Assembly (NCBI GenBank): GCA_964570685.1
Contig: CAZMZC010000003.1
Coordinates: 1-64,000, forward strand
Reading direction: 5' to 3'
Source of the DNA: UBA1189 sp964570685
Lineage (GTDB): Bacteria; Bacteroidota; Bacteroidia; Bacteroidales; Bacteroidaceae
Length of the DNA stretch: 64,000 nt
Part shown: positions 42,670 to 51,227 of the stretch, piece by piece
Position numbering within the stretch: the first letter of the stretch is position 1
Layout of the letters: every line of letters starts with the position of its first letter
The notes under the pieces: generated by a model
Seen by the model: the letters and a program-made list of their open reading frames with translations, nothing else
Told to the model about the DNA's origin: nothing
Database searches by the model: none
Translations under genes and position numbers: made by a program

Positions 42670-42757
42670 GGGGTGCCCCCCTCTTATCCCCCCAAAGGGG
42701 GGGGAGGTTCGGCCATCGCTGACTTCAAGTCCTCCCTTTGGGGAGGATTTAGGTGGG
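42670..42757. repeat. C-run/G-run palindromic repeat
   Basis: GGGGTGCCCCCCTC, CCCCCCAAAGGGGGGGG and CCTCCCTTTGGGGAGG form a chain of hairpins around CATCGCTGACTT; relative of the repeat at 21176-21235. CCTCCCTTTGGGGAGG could also end the HU gene transcript. Confidence 0.6.
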
Positions 42758-42767
42758 GCTTCATTTC

Positions 42768-42886
42768 TAACGTTACACTGCGTGCGGTGTAACGTTAGTT
42801 TCTTTTCAATGTAACGTTACTTTGGACTGTGAAGTAACGTTAGACCAAATGCAAAGTAACGTTATATCGGATGGGATATAACGTTA
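42768..42886. repeat. six TAACGTTA palindromes at 22-base steps
   Basis: TAACGTTA starts at 42768, 42790, 42812, 42835, 42857 and 42879, that is steps of 22, 22, 23, 22 and 22. The 14-15 bases between copies do not match each other, except that the first two copies are joined as a hairpin (CTAACGTTACA with TGTAACGTTAG). The last copy is followed by eight T. It lies between the ends of two convergent genes. Confidence 0.85.
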
Positions 42887-42955
42887 CTTTTTTTAGGGGG
42901 TGGTTTCGGATATGCTTGATGAGGGAATGTAGTAAGGACTATATTGTGTGCCGTC

Positions 42956-44089
42956 TTACCCCAGTTTTGCCAGCCGTTTCTCAAACTCCTCTTTGGCCTT
43001 TGCGGTAAGGTGCCCGGATTCGATAATGTGGTGGATGAACTGACGCTCTTCGTCGATTCGTTTTAACTTGTGCAGGCACGATTGTATGCGGGTCATCAGT
43101 ACAGCGGTAGGCTCTTCGCTGTCGTCGTAGATTTGTCGGTATACCCCAAGTGCCTCTTCGAGGTTGCCGCTCCGTTCCAAAGTTTGTCCTCTCTCAAACT
43201 CGGCCTTACGCATATCCGACGCATTGAGTTTCTTTACCGTATCGAGCCTGAGCTTGAACTCGTCCCAATTGCGGTATTGGCCTTGCAGCATATCTTCCAA
43301 CAGGGCAATTTCCTCGTCGCGCCGTTTCAGCACCCGTAGGCAGTAGAGCTGTCCTCGTAGGTTCTCGGTATGGTGGTGATTTGCCTCAAATTCCCGGAAC
43401 AGTTGCAGTGCCAGTTCGGGGTTGCGTTGCTCGTACTTGAGACTGCTGGCCAAGTCGAACTCTGGGTAGTCTCTCTGTAATGTGTATTTGTCTTCCGAGG
43501 TGAATGTCATCACGGTAGGCAGGTAGTCATCGGGCATCACGATTTCGACCAATACGATTTGTTCGTCCCGGTCTTCGATGATCTTATCCACCTTTGCAGA
43601 CTTTATTCCATCGGTATAGCGGAAGATGTCGAGATAGTATTTGTGGGGAGCCTGTCCCAGACGCACATCGTCCGTAGTGCGTATCTCTATTTCTGCTCGC
43701 TTTTCAGCTACCAATAATCTTTCGCCCTCTTGCAGTTGTTTGCCTCTGTCTCTTTCAGCCTCGGTGATGTCATCGGGATATTCGAGTCTGAAGCTGAAGG
43801 TTGTGAGATACCGCTCGGTTGGTACCATACCCTCGCGTCTCTTCTGCTCAATGAGTTTTTTTATAGCTGTTTTCTCTTCTTCGATGCTTTTCGATGGTTG
43901 CACGGCAGGCGTTGACACACGCTGTACTACTGGCTCCGATACGTGATGTACTGGTGCGGGGCGTGATTGCTGCTGTGAGTGATGCTGCTGCTCTGTCTTG
44001 CGGACAGGCGCGTCATCGGCCTTTCCCGATTTGCGTAGGCAAACTATCAATACGATGAGGACTGCGCCGATGATGAGGAGGGTGGTCAT
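42956..44089 (-). CDS. membrane-anchored protein with TPR-like helices
   Basis: About 377 residues from ATG 44089. One N-terminal membrane helix (LLIIGAVLIVLIVCL, residues 3-17) is followed by a Gln/His/Pro-rich linker, a mixed domain (YLTTFSFRLEYPDDITEAER, MPDDYLPTVMTF), and a helical C-terminal half with TPR-like units (NPELALQLFREFEA, GNLEEALGVYRQIYDDS). Unknown function. It is on the strand opposite to the phage genes, just before the lysis cassette, so it is probably carried as cargo. Confidence 0.7.
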   Translation of the reverse strand: MTTLLIIGAVLIVLIVCLRKSGKADDAPVRKTEQQHHSQQQSRPAPVHHVSEPVVQRVSTPAVQPSKSIEEEKTAIKKLIEQKRREGMVPTERYLTTFSFRLEYPDDITEAERDRGKQLQEGERLLVAEKRAEIEIRTTDDVRLGQAPHKYYLDIFRYTDGIKSAKVDKIIEDRDEQIVLVEIVMPDDYLPTVMTFTSEDKYTLQRDYPEFDLASSLKYEQRNPELALQLFREFEANHHHTENLRGQLYCLRVLKRRDEEIALLEDMLQGQYRNWDEFKLRLDTVKKLNASDMRKAEFERGQTLERSGNLEEALGVYRQIYDDSEEPTAVLMTRIQSCLHKLKRIDEERQFIHHIIESGHLTAKAKEEFEKRLAKLG

Positions 44090-44223
44090 AATGAATGAAA
44101 GTTTATTTATGTTTATTCGTCTAACGATATAATACAATCTTACACATCTTTTTTGCAAATATAAATAAAATAGCATTAACTGATTATATATTCTTCGTCT
44201 TTTTCCGTATGCTTTCCGCATTT

Positions 44224-44231
44224 TACCTTTG
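44224..44231 (+). promoter_or_regulatory. late promoter -7 box, lysis genes
   Basis: TACCTTTG, full match to TAnnTTTG, 12 bases before the holin ATG. Expected leader is only a few bases. It is the only obvious promoter of the rightward run from holin to the portal-like gene. Confidence 0.65.
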
Positions 44232-44243
44232 CCCTAAAAAATA

Positions 44244-44732
44244 ATGGTTATGAATATGTTATTACCAAGCATCACCTCTATGCTCTCCGTCGTGGCCGTG
44301 GTGATGGTCATCGTCTTGCTGGCGATGGTGATAGACCTGCTCAGCGGCATCAACAAGGCACGGCAGAACGGAAAGATGCGCACATCGTGGGGGCTGAAGC
44401 GTACCGTAAGCAAATTTATCATGTATGAGGGAAGCCTGCTCATCGCGGCAGGAGTGGATGTACTGCTACATGCCTCGCACCTCTACGACCTGCTGCACCT
44501 GGATGCCATACGTGGCGTGCCCTTCGTGACGTGTCTCGTCGGGGTGTTCATTTGCGTGGTGGAGTTCAAGAGTGTGCACGAGACGGCCGATACGAAGACC
44601 AAGAAGGAGTGGGCAGAGACGGCACGCCTCATCGGTCAGGTGGTGGCGAGAGACGAGCTGGTGGATGTCATCAAGGATGCCATCAAGGCATCGCAAACAC
44701 AAGACCATGACTGCGAGCGACCGACTTATTGA
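44244..44732 (+). CDS. phage holin
   Basis: 162 residues with three hydrophobic segments: about 8-30 (VVAVVMVIVLLAMVIDLLSG), about 55-72 and about 88-105, then a charged cytoplasmic tail. The DLLSGINKARQNGKMRTSWG loop is typical of the Bacteroides phage holin family. It forms pores that release the endolysin. The endolysin gene starts inside its last 26 bases. Confidence 0.85.
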   Translation: MVMNMLLPSITSMLSVVAVVMVIVLLAMVIDLLSGINKARQNGKMRTSWGLKRTVSKFIMYEGSLLIAAGVDVLLHASHLYDLLHLDAIRGVPFVTCLVGVFICVVEFKSVHETADTKTKKEWAETARLIGQVVARDELVDVIKDAIKASQTQDHDCERPTY

Positions 44733-45141
44733 AGCCCTCAAACAGTTTGAGGGGCTACGCACGGAAGCTTACCAGTGCGCAGCTGGCCGATGGACCATCG
44801 GCTACGGCCATACGCTCACCGCACGCGAGGGGATGATCATCGACGAGGCACGCGCTGAACATCTCCTTCGCCAGGACGTGAAAAGCATCGAGCGGTGGCT
44901 GTCATCGAAGAACATCACCGAGGAGCAGCACCAGTTCGATGCGCTGGTGTCGTTCATCTTCAACCTTGGCATCGCCAGCTTCTATGACTCTACGCTGCGC
45001 AAGGTCATAGAGCGTGGTGGATCCGCGGAGGAAATCCGCAAGCAGTGGATGCGGTGGGTGCACGTGAAGAAGAAGGTGTTGCCCGGACTAGTGAAACGCA
45101 GAGAGTGGGAATGTAACCTATTTATCAAGGGAGAATACTAA
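44707..45141 (+). CDS. endolysin, GH24 lysozyme
   Basis: 144 residues from ATG 44707, overlapping the holin gene. It cuts the glycan backbone of peptidoglycan. The phage lysozyme triad appears as Glu15-x8-Cys24-x5-Thr30 in QFEGLRTEAYQCAAGRWTIG; Cys replaces the Asp of T4 lysozyme, as in many GH24 endolysins. ALVSFIFNLGIASFYDSTLR and PGLVKRREWE complete the fold. No signal sequence, so it depends on the holin. Confidence 0.92.
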   Translation: MTASDRLIEALKQFEGLRTEAYQCAAGRWTIGYGHTLTAREGMIIDEARAEHLLRQDVKSIERWLSSKNITEEQHQFDALVSFIFNLGIASFYDSTLRKVIERGGSAEEIRKQWMRWVHVKKKVLPGLVKRREWECNLFIKGEY

Positions 45142-45168
45142 GCGAATTGAAAATTGAAAGACAATATT

Positions 45169-45693
45169 ATGAAGCGGTTTGTCAACTACTTTTGTGGGGC
45201 TTTTGCTGTGCTGTGCTTCACCATAGCCTCTATATGTTTCTACAATGCGGTGATTAGGACGGGGGGCAAGCACGAGACCGTGTACGACACCATTCCGTGG
45301 TTCGATACCATCCCGTACTATCTACCTGTGCCGAGGGACAGCGTGGTGATCCGTTACGTCACGGCAACATTCTCGGCTGCCCACGACTCTATTACGGCAG
45401 ACGATGTCCCCGAGGATGCCGTATGCGAAAAGGCGGCCAGTGATAGCGCGAGGGTAGTGGTACCCATCACGCAGAAGGTATACAGCACACCGGACTTTAC
45501 CGCATACGTGAGCGGATACCAGGCTTCGCTCGACAGCTTCAACATCTACAGGCAGCACTACCTGCTGGAGCCGCGACCGCCCGACAAGACGAGCCGATGG
45601 GGCTTGTCGGCAGGAACAGGCGTGGCGTGGACTCCCGAGGGGATGCGCCCCTCGATATTCGTAGGGGTGACGTACACCTTCAAGCGCTTCTGA
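45169..45693 (+). CDS. membrane-anchored lysis-region protein, possible spanin
   Basis: 174 residues from ATG 45169 (a TTG frame start at 45154 is rejected). One N-terminal helix (FCGAFAVLCFTIASICFYNA) then a Pro/Thr-rich periplasmic part (YDTIPWFDTIPYYLPVPRDS) and a beta-rich end finishing GVTYTFKRF, an outer-membrane-like C-terminus. DUF6808-like by my reading. Third gene after holin and endolysin, the place of a spanin, which is the basis for that suggestion. Confidence 0.65.
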   Translation: MKRFVNYFCGAFAVLCFTIASICFYNAVIRTGGKHETVYDTIPWFDTIPYYLPVPRDSVVIRYVTATFSAAHDSITADDVPEDAVCEKAASDSARVVVPITQKVYSTPDFTAYVSGYQASLDSFNIYRQHYLLEPRPPDKTSRWGLSAGTGVAWTPEGMRPSIFVGVTYTFKRF

Positions 45694-45720
45694 CTGTCTT
45701 TTTATATATAAAGGATTACG

Positions 45721-45754
45721 GCCATATTTGCTGAAAAATAACAGCAGATATGGC
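45721..45754 (+). promoter_or_regulatory. hairpin covering the start codon of the 332-residue gene
   Basis: GCCATATTTGCTG (45721-45733) and CAGCAGATATGGC (45742-45754) pair with one mismatch over an 8-base loop. The start codon ATG (45750-45752) is in the right arm, so the structure would hide it from the ribosome. Confidence 0.55.
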
Positions 45755-46748
45755 TTCACTTATCACTACGATTCCCTCAATCGTGTTCCCATACGAACTG
45801 AACCAGCTGTCGATATCTTCGGATAGCGAAGTATCGATTGAACTGAAGTACGGGGACAAAACGGTCATCAAGACCGTGCTGTTCCCTATCGATGGGACAA
45901 TAGAACTGGACAACCTGGCAACGCATATAGTCGACTATCTGAAGAATGAGATAGGCACGTTCACTATATCTTTGGACGGTGGGGTAGTGGCTACCACTCG
46001 CATCATCCCCAACAATATGGAGGTGGCAGCCACAGCACAGGAATGCCACTTGTACACGTTCCTCACTCGCACGACGGTCAAATACACGCATCCGGCAGCC
46101 AAGGAACTGCTGCATTTCGTCAATAATGGCGAAACGGAGGGATCCGTCACGGCTGTAGCCATCAAGGATGGTGAGGTTGTCAGCAGCCAACAATACCTTT
46201 CGCTTACGTTGACCGATGACATCACCACTCTCGATGTGTCGCCCGCTGTCCTTTTCTCCTTGGATGATTACGAGCTCGTGGAATATACAGTGACTATCGG
46301 CGAGCGCACGATGAAGTACAAGATGATACCCGATGGTATGGCCGATACGTTGCACGAGTATGGCTTCATCAACTCCTTCCTGCAGGAGGAATACATTACG
46401 CTGATGGGCGATGCCGAGCGTGAAATGAAGATGGAGCGCCTGCATGCTTATTTTGGCGGACAGCTTCGCAATTTCCATGTGGAGGCGTTCCCGCATTGGA
46501 CCATCAGGCCATTGATTCCCGACGGCATGACTGGACTCTTTGACGACCTCGTCGCTGCCAAAGAACTGTGGCGAAAGGAGGATTCATGTATTCTCGCTAT
46601 CGTGGAGTCAGAGGATATCACATCCTCGTCCCCTGCAGCCATCAACCGTGGCAGCATCACCCTACGCGAAGCAGGACGTACATACCGCCACCGCCCAGTG
46701 CGCCCGGTGAAGACATTCGACGAAACCTTTGACGATACATTCCAATGA
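45750..46748 (+). CDS. phage structural protein, paralogue of the distal tail protein
   Basis: 332 residues, mostly beta. Its plan matches the 375-residue protein at 62291: N-terminal beta domain with SSDSEVSIELKYGDK against VASDSKVTYTIAVAG, then FINSFLQEEYITLMGDA against FLNSLGCYEIVELTASA, and an aromatic/Phe-rich end (KTFDETFDDTFQ against IHTEQFTQQFN). I infer a tail-associated role. The start codon is covered by a hairpin. The 79-residue gene overlaps its stop (ATGA). Confidence 0.65.
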   Translation: MASLITTIPSIVFPYELNQLSISSDSEVSIELKYGDKTVIKTVLFPIDGTIELDNLATHIVDYLKNEIGTFTISLDGGVVATTRIIPNNMEVAATAQECHLYTFLTRTTVKYTHPAAKELLHFVNNGETEGSVTAVAIKDGEVVSSQQYLSLTLTDDITTLDVSPAVLFSLDDYELVEYTVTIGERTMKYKMIPDGMADTLHEYGFINSFLQEEYITLMGDAEREMKMERLHAYFGGQLRNFHVEAFPHWTIRPLIPDGMTGLFDDLVAAKELWRKEDSCILAIVESEDITSSSPAAINRGSITLREAGRTYRHRPVRPVKTFDETFDDTFQ

Positions 46749-46984
46749 AACGCGAAGCGATACATATTAAGGATGCGGTAGCGATGCTCAAGGATGGCCA
46801 GCCGCACAGGCTGAGAGTGTGGAAGCTCGCCACAGGCGACATCCTCACCTACAAGGATGCCGTGTATATGGGCAGCAACGAGCGTGGCGGCACCATCACG
46901 GTGCACCTGCTACGCAGCCGCGAGATACGCACCATGCGCCGTATATGCCTATTCGAGATTGACAACCTAAAGATATACCTATGA
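46745..46984 (+). CDS. small conserved phage protein
   Basis: 79 residues, beta-rich and basic (RLRVWKLATGDILTYKDAVY, HLLRSREIRTMRRICLFEI). Unknown family. Overlaps its neighbours on both sides by 4 bases, so it is translated with the 332-residue and portal-like genes. Confidence 0.65.
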   Translation: MKREAIHIKDAVAMLKDGQPHRLRVWKLATGDILTYKDAVYMGSNERGGTITVHLLRSREIRTMRRICLFEIDNLKIYL

Positions 46985-48357
46985 TGGAAAATGATTTTTT
47001 ACATCCTGGAGGAGAGATTTTCGATATCCCCGGGAGTGCTATCCAAGCAGAGATGGTGAGCGTGGAGGATACCACGACGGTGTTTGACTCGATGTTTGAC
47101 TGCGATATACACTATGCTACCGTGCCGGGGCATGAAGGCAAGTCATACGTGCCATGGGGACATGACGACCAATTGCCCTACAAGATGATACGTCTCGTAG
47201 GAGACGACGAAGTGACAGCACAGAACAAGCTGTTCAACATCGAGACCTGCTACGGTGCAGGCATTGAACTCATAGACCGTGCTACAGGACAGCCCACCAC
47301 GGACGAGGATATAGAGGAGTGGATGGAGCGCCAGGCATTGCCCACCTTCATGCTGGAGCAGATAACGGACATGAAGTACTTCTACTTATCGGTGGCAGTG
47401 ATCATCCTCTCCAACGACGGCAAGCGCATCAACAAGATACGTCACAAGGAGGCGTGCTACTGCCGATTCGAGAAGCCCAACAAGCGAGGACGCATCGAGC
47501 ATGTGTTCTTCGGTGACTGGCGCGGTGGGCGACCCAAAGAGGTGGAGATGATTCCACTGCTCGACCCTCACGACCCGCTGGCCGACCTCAAGCAGCGGCT
47601 CGGGCTGATACCCCTCGACTCGGGATCGATGGGCGTATGTACGAAGGACAGGAAGTTTGCCATCCTATCACGGTTTCCCACGGCAGGCAACCAGTTCTAT
47701 CCCATACCGTACTACAGCGCCATCTGGCGTGGCGGCTCGTACGACGAGAAGCGGCTCATCAGCGTGGGCAAGCGGGCCAAGCTGCGCAACTCGACTTCCA
47801 TCAAGTATCACGTGGAGGTGGAGAAGGACTATTGGGTGCGCATCTGCAAAGAGGAGCGCATCACCGACCCGAAGAAGATGGTCGAGCGTGTGAAGAAGGA
47901 GAAGGAGAACATCCGCGACTTCGTCACGGGCATCGAGAACTCGGGCAAGGTGTGGATATCGGGATTCTACGTCAACCCCAATGGCGACGAGGTGAGGGAT
48001 ATCCGTATCAATGTCATCGACCAAGGCAAGAAGGAGGGTGGCGACTGGACCGAGGACATCCAATCGGCATCGAACACCATCTGCTATGCCGACAACGTGC
48101 ATCCCAACCTCGTGGGTGCGGTGCCGGGCAAGGCGCAGACCAACAACTCGGGCAGCGACAAGCGCGAGCTGTTCACCATGAAGCAGGCGCTGGAAACAGC
48201 TTTCAAGGACTTGCTGTTGCTACCCATGCGCGTGTGCTGCCGCTTCAACAAGTTCAAGGTGCGCCCCGTAATCAATATGATTCAGCTCACTACCCTCGAC
48301 CAACACAAGGATGCACAGAAAGTAACCACAAAATCACAGAACGATGACAACAATTGA
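46981..48357 (+). CDS. portal-like protein
   Basis: 458 residues. Read as a portal from its plan: N-terminal tail, KLFNIETCYGAGIELIDRAT, a long mixed core with a YPIPYYSAIW region, a stem-like charged helix (KKMVERVKKEKENIRDFVTG), and the end SGSDKRELFTMKQALETAF, typical of portals of Bacteroidota siphophages. A portal forms the DNA channel at the capsid vertex. If the reading is right, its presence without a recognisable terminase or capsid is odd. Confidence 0.6.
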   Translation: MMENDFLHPGGEIFDIPGSAIQAEMVSVEDTTTVFDSMFDCDIHYATVPGHEGKSYVPWGHDDQLPYKMIRLVGDDEVTAQNKLFNIETCYGAGIELIDRATGQPTTDEDIEEWMERQALPTFMLEQITDMKYFYLSVAVIILSNDGKRINKIRHKEACYCRFEKPNKRGRIEHVFFGDWRGGRPKEVEMIPLLDPHDPLADLKQRLGLIPLDSGSMGVCTKDRKFAILSRFPTAGNQFYPIPYYSAIWRGGSYDEKRLISVGKRAKLRNSTSIKYHVEVEKDYWVRICKEERITDPKKMVERVKKEKENIRDFVTGIENSGKVWISGFYVNPNGDEVRDIRINVIDQGKKEGGDWTEDIQSASNTICYADNVHPNLVGAVPGKAQTNNSGSDKRELFTMKQALETAFKDLLLLPMRVCCRFNKFKVRPVINMIQLTTLDQHKDAQKVTTKSQNDDNN

Positions 48358-49168
48358 CCAACAGACCTTCGAGAAGTACGTGCCGGCATTCGCATCGGCC
48401 GACAGCAGCACCTTTGAGCGTATGCTGCCCTATATAGAGACAATGACACGAGCCGTCGAGGAGCGCGAGGTGAAGACGGACGGACTTGCCGAACCGCTGC
48501 TGTCCATCGTGGACCGCTTCATCTGTGTGGCTGCTGCCCGCAAGGCAGCGCCACAGCTCGACCTCGTGCTCACGGCCAACGGATTCGGCGTGGTGAGCAA
48601 TCAGAACGTAGCCCCTGCAAGCCGCGACCGGGTGAATGCGCTGATCGAGCGACTGCGCATCGACGAGAGCGAGGCTTTCGACATGCTGCTCACCGAGCTG
48701 CTGAAGACCGACTGGGCCAAGAGCGCCACGGCAGAGTCGTATATCACATCGCTCCTCTATATGCCCTCACTGATGCGTCGCTACGGCATCAAGGACGAGG
48801 AGGGGCGCGAGGTGTACTACCAGGAGTGGCAGCAGCTGCAGAACGAGCTGGCCGTGGCCGAGGAGAAGGTGAGGATGCTGATATCACCCGAACTCTTCGA
48901 CAAACTCATAGAGGTGCAGCGCATCCCCGCCACCGAGCATCCGCACGAGTACAACATCGTGCTCGAGCAGGCACGCAAGGCCGTGGCAGCACACATCTCG
49001 GCGCGACGCTATCCGTCGGCACCCAAGGCACTGTGCCATCGGCTGCTCGATACCATCAAGCGATATGCCGATGTGCTCACCGAGTACAACACCTCGTCAA
49101 CGTACCAAGCCCACAATACCCAGCCCTATGAGAACAGAAAAGAAGACGGAGCCTATTTCTTTGGCTGA
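48344..49168 (+). CDS. head-tail connector-like protein (DUF6712-like)
   Basis: 274 residues, helical, acidic. It follows the portal-like gene with a 14-base overlap, the position of a connector. Helices at FERMLPYIETMTRAVEE and DRFICVAAARKAAPQLDLVL, the string GVVSNQNVAPASRDRVNALI, and C-terminal HISARRYPSAPKALCH. I think of DUF6712, but am not certain. No enzymatic motif. Confidence 0.55.
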   Translation: MTTIDQQTFEKYVPAFASADSSTFERMLPYIETMTRAVEEREVKTDGLAEPLLSIVDRFICVAAARKAAPQLDLVLTANGFGVVSNQNVAPASRDRVNALIERLRIDESEAFDMLLTELLKTDWAKSATAESYITSLLYMPSLMRRYGIKDEEGREVYYQEWQQLQNELAVAEEKVRMLISPELFDKLIEVQRIPATEHPHEYNIVLEQARKAVAAHISARRYPSAPKALCHRLLDTIKRYADVLTEYNTSSTYQAHNTQPYENRKEDGAYFFG

Positions 49169-49931
49169 CATCGAGGCGCTGTACAATGCCAAGATGGAGG
49201 GCGTTCAGCGCGAGCGCCACGCCATCAGCCTGCCGCGAGGATGGAGCGAACTCACCGACGAGCAGCTGCGCTATGTGTTCACCCTACTGGCCATGGGCTG
49301 GATGGGCGACACGCTGCAGACCTACTGCCTCATGCGGTGGGCTGGGTTCGAGGTCGTGGCCCATCGCACGGCACGCTACTGGATTGTAAGGCACGAGGGC
49401 AAGCTGCTGCAGATGGACCTCAACAACCTTGCGGAAAGCGTAGAGGCGATGGCGTGGCTGGGCGAAACACCCGATACACCTGTGCGCATCAGCACCGTGG
49501 AGGGGCACGGGGCTATCAATGCACAGTTACACGGACTGCCCTTCGGTGACTACATCCGACTGGAAAACTTCTACCAGGGCTATCTCCTGAGCAAGAACGA
49601 CAAGGCCGTGGCGGCCATGGCCGAGATACTCTATCCGGGTGTCGAGGGCGAGAAGATAGAGCCATACGTGGCCTACAACATCATCCAGTGGATGGTGTCG
49701 GTCAAGAAACTATTCGCCCGGCTGTGGCCCGACTTTTTCCGCCCTGCAACATCCAGCGATGGTACACCGCCCGATATGCGTGCCGTGATGGTGGCCGAGA
49801 TTCGCGCCCTTACAGGGGGCGACGTCACCAAGAACAGCACCGTGCTCGCTACCGACACGTGGGATGCCCTCACCGAGCTCAACGAGAAGGCACGCGAGGC
49901 ACGGGAATTTAATGAGAAGATGAAGAAATGA
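49128..49931 (+). CDS. phage protein, possibly tail assembly-related
   Basis: 267 residues from ATG 49128, which overlaps the previous gene by 41 bases; a frame extension to 49065 is not used. Helical with conserved-looking GWSELTDEQLRYVFTLLAMG and IQWMVSVKKLFARLWPDFF. It is unlike known capsid proteins. The position before tail-completion genes suggests an assembly role; that is inference. Confidence 0.55.
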   Translation: MRTEKKTEPISLADIEALYNAKMEGVQRERHAISLPRGWSELTDEQLRYVFTLLAMGWMGDTLQTYCLMRWAGFEVVAHRTARYWIVRHEGKLLQMDLNNLAESVEAMAWLGETPDTPVRISTVEGHGAINAQLHGLPFGDYIRLENFYQGYLLSKNDKAVAAMAEILYPGVEGEKIEPYVAYNIIQWMVSVKKLFARLWPDFFRPATSSDGTPPDMRAVMVAEIRALTGGDVTKNSTVLATDTWDALTELNEKAREAREFNEKMKK

Positions 49932-50059
49932 GAGTAATGAAACACGCCATCGTCATCGCCACAGGGCAGCGCGTGATGATCACCGACGAGACACACACCT
50001 GGTATGTGGCCGACGATGGACAGATATACAAACCGCAAGAAATAGAATTTACCGAATGA
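49928..50059 (+). CDS. 43-residue phage protein
   Basis: Short gene with ATGA overlaps on both sides (49928-49931 and 50056-50059), which supports it as real. The product is a small beta-type protein: KHAIVIATGQRVMITDETHT, then WYVADDGQIYKPQEIEFTE. Function unknown. Confidence 0.6.
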   Translation: MRVMKHAIVIATGQRVMITDETHTWYVADDGQIYKPQEIEFTE

Positions 50060-50565
50060 ACGCCAAGAAACTGTTCAATTTCAACGCCTATATGGCACGC
50101 CTCACGAGGCAGAACCGCCTGGCCAAGGCCGAGGGATTCCATCCGTGCAAATGCTCGGGCATAGCACACCTCGAAGGCATACTGGCCAATATGCGTACAA
50201 AGAAAGCTTTCGTCTGCTCCTCCGACGTGGCCGAGGAGAGCACCGTCAACCGTGGCGGTGGCTACTTCAAGCGCCGCGTATTCACCGTCTTTCTCGTGCG
50301 ACGCTTCAGGGTGGGCGACATGGATTCATACGAAGAAGCGCTCGACACGTGCCGCGAACTGATGCGGCAGCTGCACTCCAAGTTCATCGTCGATGAAGCC
50401 GACCTGCAGAACGAACTCGTCTTCCTCAACGTGGGCAACGTCAAGAGCCGCGAGCTGGGCGGCCAGTTCCTCGACAGCGCCACCGGACTCTACTTCACCA
50501 TCTCGATGGACGAACCGACTGACCTCAGATACAACGCAGACGAATGGGATACAACAAGCGATTAG
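50056..50565 (+). CDS. tail-completion-like protein, paralogue of 54679-55152
   Basis: 169 residues. The core FKRRVFTVFLVRRFRVGDMD, helix EALDTCRELMRQLHSKFIV, then strand GLYFTISMDEPTDLRYN has the same order as the 157-residue protein at 54679 (KYHFIIATSTDD, helix, VEFTVNEWPSYKPD). Size and plan suit tail terminator/neck proteins. It is followed by a gp10-like gene, as its paralogue is. Confidence 0.6.
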   Translation: MNAKKLFNFNAYMARLTRQNRLAKAEGFHPCKCSGIAHLEGILANMRTKKAFVCSSDVAEESTVNRGGGYFKRRVFTVFLVRRFRVGDMDSYEEALDTCRELMRQLHSKFIVDEADLQNELVFLNVGNVKSRELGGQFLDSATGLYFTISMDEPTDLRYNADEWDTTSD

Positions 50566-51020
50566 CCACACCCGAGAGACATAGCGGTGGATGGACCAAC
50601 TACTCCGAGGCCGTACGCCCCTTCATCGAGGCGTGGACCGACAAGATGGTGGAGATATGGAGCGACAAGCTGGAGCAGATGAAGATATACGACACCGGCT
50701 CCCTTGCAGCTTCGCTCTCCGAAGGTAGCGTCTCCTTTGGCGACGACCAGATAGACGCCACCTTCAAGTTTCTCCTCTATGGCATCTATGTAGACCTCGG
50801 TACGGGCAACGGATATACACGCGGCAACCCTGGCGACTTGCAGATCCTCAATCCCGCCTACCGACTGGAACACGGACTCACCAATATGCGCAAGCGCCGT
50901 CCATGGTTCAACACCCCTTGGTACATATCCGTGCAGGTGATGAAGGAGAAGCTCGCCTCCATCGCAGGCGACCACTTCGTGGGACTCTTCGATACCCTTG
51001 ACGAGCGCGAAAGGAAATAA
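50544..51020 (+). CDS. gp10-like head-tail joining protein
   Basis: 158 residues. Helical start (YSEAVRPFIEAWTDKMVEIW), then YDTGSLAASLSEG, beta strands FKFLLYGIYVDLGTGNGYTR and a Trp/Phe-rich end (KRRPWFNTPWYISV). The DTGxL...G.GxxYARYV-like order (here LLYGIYVDLGTG) is that of HK97 gp10-type proteins. Second of the pair duplicated at 55149. Confidence 0.65.
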   Translation: MGYNKRLATPERHSGGWTNYSEAVRPFIEAWTDKMVEIWSDKLEQMKIYDTGSLAASLSEGSVSFGDDQIDATFKFLLYGIYVDLGTGNGYTRGNPGDLQILNPAYRLEHGLTNMRKRRPWFNTPWYISVQVMKEKLASIAGDHFVGLFDTLDERERK

Positions 51021-51059
51021 GACTCATCGTGTGTTTTACATATTTTGTGTTAGTTACGG

Positions 51060-51091
51060 AGTCGGCCGCAGCGATGCGCCCGGCTCTTTTT
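51060..51091 (+). terminator. GGCCGCAG hairpin with T-run, copy 2
   Basis: GAGTCGG (51060-51065 region) with CCGGCTC around GCCGCAGCGATGCG, then CTTTTTATGG. Same core as at 38217-38249. Ends the portal-to-gp10 run. Confidence 0.65.
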
Positions 51092-51128
51092 ATGGTTTGT
51101 TATAAAATTATTTTTAATTTTACAACAC

Positions 51129-51180
51129 AATGTTTTGAACATTTTGCAAAAGTGTTTAATTTTGCAGAACAGATGTTCTG
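51129..51180. promoter_or_regulatory. two dyads in front of the DUF5678/protease pair
   Basis: AATGTT-TTG-AACATT (51129-51143) and CAGAAC-AGAT-GTTCTG (51165-51180), 36 bases apart, 48 bases before the first start codon. Candidate operators. Confidence 0.5.
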
Positions 51181-51227
51181 AATTATTGAAACATCGGGCT
51201 AAATTATTTGTTGTATTAACCATTAAA

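Noticed and set aside
42768..42886. TAACGTTA array as a small CRISPR
   Set aside because: Repeat of 8 bases and spacers of 14-15 are far below CRISPR sizes, and no cas gene is in the window.
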